This document shows positions 63,239-64,000 of a stretch of 64,000 nucleotides of DNA, piece after piece (the stretch's first letter is position 1; every line of letters starts with the position of its first letter). Made by a program: the position numbers and the translations under genes. The DNA comes from Closterium sp. NIES-65 (taxonomy: Eukaryota; Streptophyta; Zygnematophyceae; Desmidiales; Closteriaceae): the NCBI GenBank assembly GCA_948144175.1, contig CANXME010002015.1, forward strand, positions 550,197-614,196. The letters run 5' to 3'. Below the pieces are notes generated by a model, which saw only the letters and a program-made list of their open reading frames with translations, was not told the DNA's origin and made no database searches.

Positions 63239-64000
63239 GACCGCTAAGGAGCTGTACGATGCGGTAGTTGCGCGTTACTCCTCCCCCGTCCCTGCTGCGA
63301 TAGGCCGTCTCTCACTGCCCTAACTCTTCCCTGATCCGTCCGCCTTTGCCACTATAGCTGACCTCATCACCCACCTCCATACCAGTGACCTCCGCTACCG
63401 TGCCGCGTTCCCCCCCAATTTCCTCGCCAAGAAACCCCCCCGATGTACCTCACACTGTACCACCTAGTCACCCGCCTCCCTGACTCCCTTCGCACTGTCA
63501 GGGACCAGTTTCTCGCCCTCTCCCCCACTGACCTCACTGTCGACCTTCTCGAGAAGGAACTCCTAGCAGCTGAGAAGAGCATTGTAGCTATAGGTGCCTC
63601 TCATGGTGACCCCCGCTCCCCCTTCTTTGAGGGGTGCTCCCCCTCCCCTCCATTGCATCTGCTGCTGCTGTCGACTACCTCGGAGCTGAGGGGGTCAGGG
63701 CTGCGTCTGCTCCTAGTGGGAGGTGCAAGGGCGGCAGGGGCAAGGGGGGCAGGGGTGGCGGAGGTGGAGGCGGGGGCGGCGGCGGTGGAGGGGGTGGGGG
63801 GGGGGGGGCGGGGGTGGTGGCGGAGGTGGGAGTAGCGCGGGTGGTGGGGGGGTCAGTGGCGGCACAGGGGGTGGTGGCGGCAGCGGTGGTGGGGGTGGTG
63901 GGGGCGGTGGTGGCAGTGGTGGCAGCGGTAGAAGCGGGTGGCGGGGGCGCGGTGGGGAGCGGTGCAGGCGTGGGGGTTCGGCGGTGGCCAGAGGCAGCAG
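63239..64000 (+). pseudogene. Element H gag, second part, to the window end
   Basis: Continues Gag in phase (KTAKELYDAVVARYSS). TAA at 63321-63323 interrupts, a 7-C run at 63435-63441 shifts the frame at the KPPPM position, and another shift follows SPSPP near 63650. A Gly-rich tract (63720-64000) runs off the window before the zinc-type motif. Confidence 0.87.

Overview
This is eukaryotic nuclear DNA, most likely from a streptophyte (plant or charophyte-type green alga). The clues are a multi-exon gene with GT-AG introns, Ty1/copia-type polyproteins, and primer-binding sites resembling the plant initiator-Met tRNA type. The exact organism cannot be fixed from the sequence. There is one host gene, an NRDE2 homologue (39489-51004, + strand, about 10-11 exons). 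Almost everything else is LTR retrotransposon, stacked in nests that can be dated by target-site duplications (TSDs).

Left block (1-25072). A is a decayed Copia element on + (1-5590), joined tail to tail at 5590-5606 to B, a Copia element on - (5606-11381). Element C follows (+, 11404-23903) and carries the younger element D (15427-20479) inside its pol, with TSD TCAGG and identical 136-bp LTRs. C abuts the RNase H end and 447-bp LTR of an older element, E1 (23904-25072). A 358-bp unique island (25073-25430) is probably host DNA.

Middle block (25431-38962). E is a full Copia element on - with 436-bp LTRs and TSD TAAAT. Its gag-pol frame is open across the whole element except where F (26470-33913, -, identical 128-bp LTRs, TSD CTTCA) has landed in it. 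Removing E joins the 25073-25430 island to the sequence just upstream of NRDE2.

NRDE2 (39489-51004). The gene is intact in design: phases agree at nine introns, and a short tenth intron or a G-run error is needed in exon 2. Its introns are unusual, because most contain degenerate tandem copies of the neighbouring exon edge, often with their own splice signals.

Right block (51121-64000). After an LTR remnant comes a five-level nest: L (E-type Copia, +) contains K (an LTR element, +), which contains H (Copia, +), which contains G (Copia, -), which contains I (a 1.6-kb non-autonomous element, -). TSDs CATAA (G) and CATAG (I) prove the two inner steps. L also carries a 662-bp terminal-inverted-repeat insert exactly at its primer-binding site.

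Three element types recur. Type 1 (B, D, F) and type 2 (A, C, G, with H close) have very short LTRs (128-136 bp), a Gly-rich Gag with an unusual C-X13-C-X3-H-X4-C motif, minisatellite-encoded spacers between integrase and reverse transcriptase, and a conserved hairpin just after the primer-binding site. Type 3 (E, E1, L) has 436-447-bp LTRs, a canonical CCHC zinc knuckle and a DSC protease motif. No rRNA, tRNA, CRISPR or bacterial features were seen.
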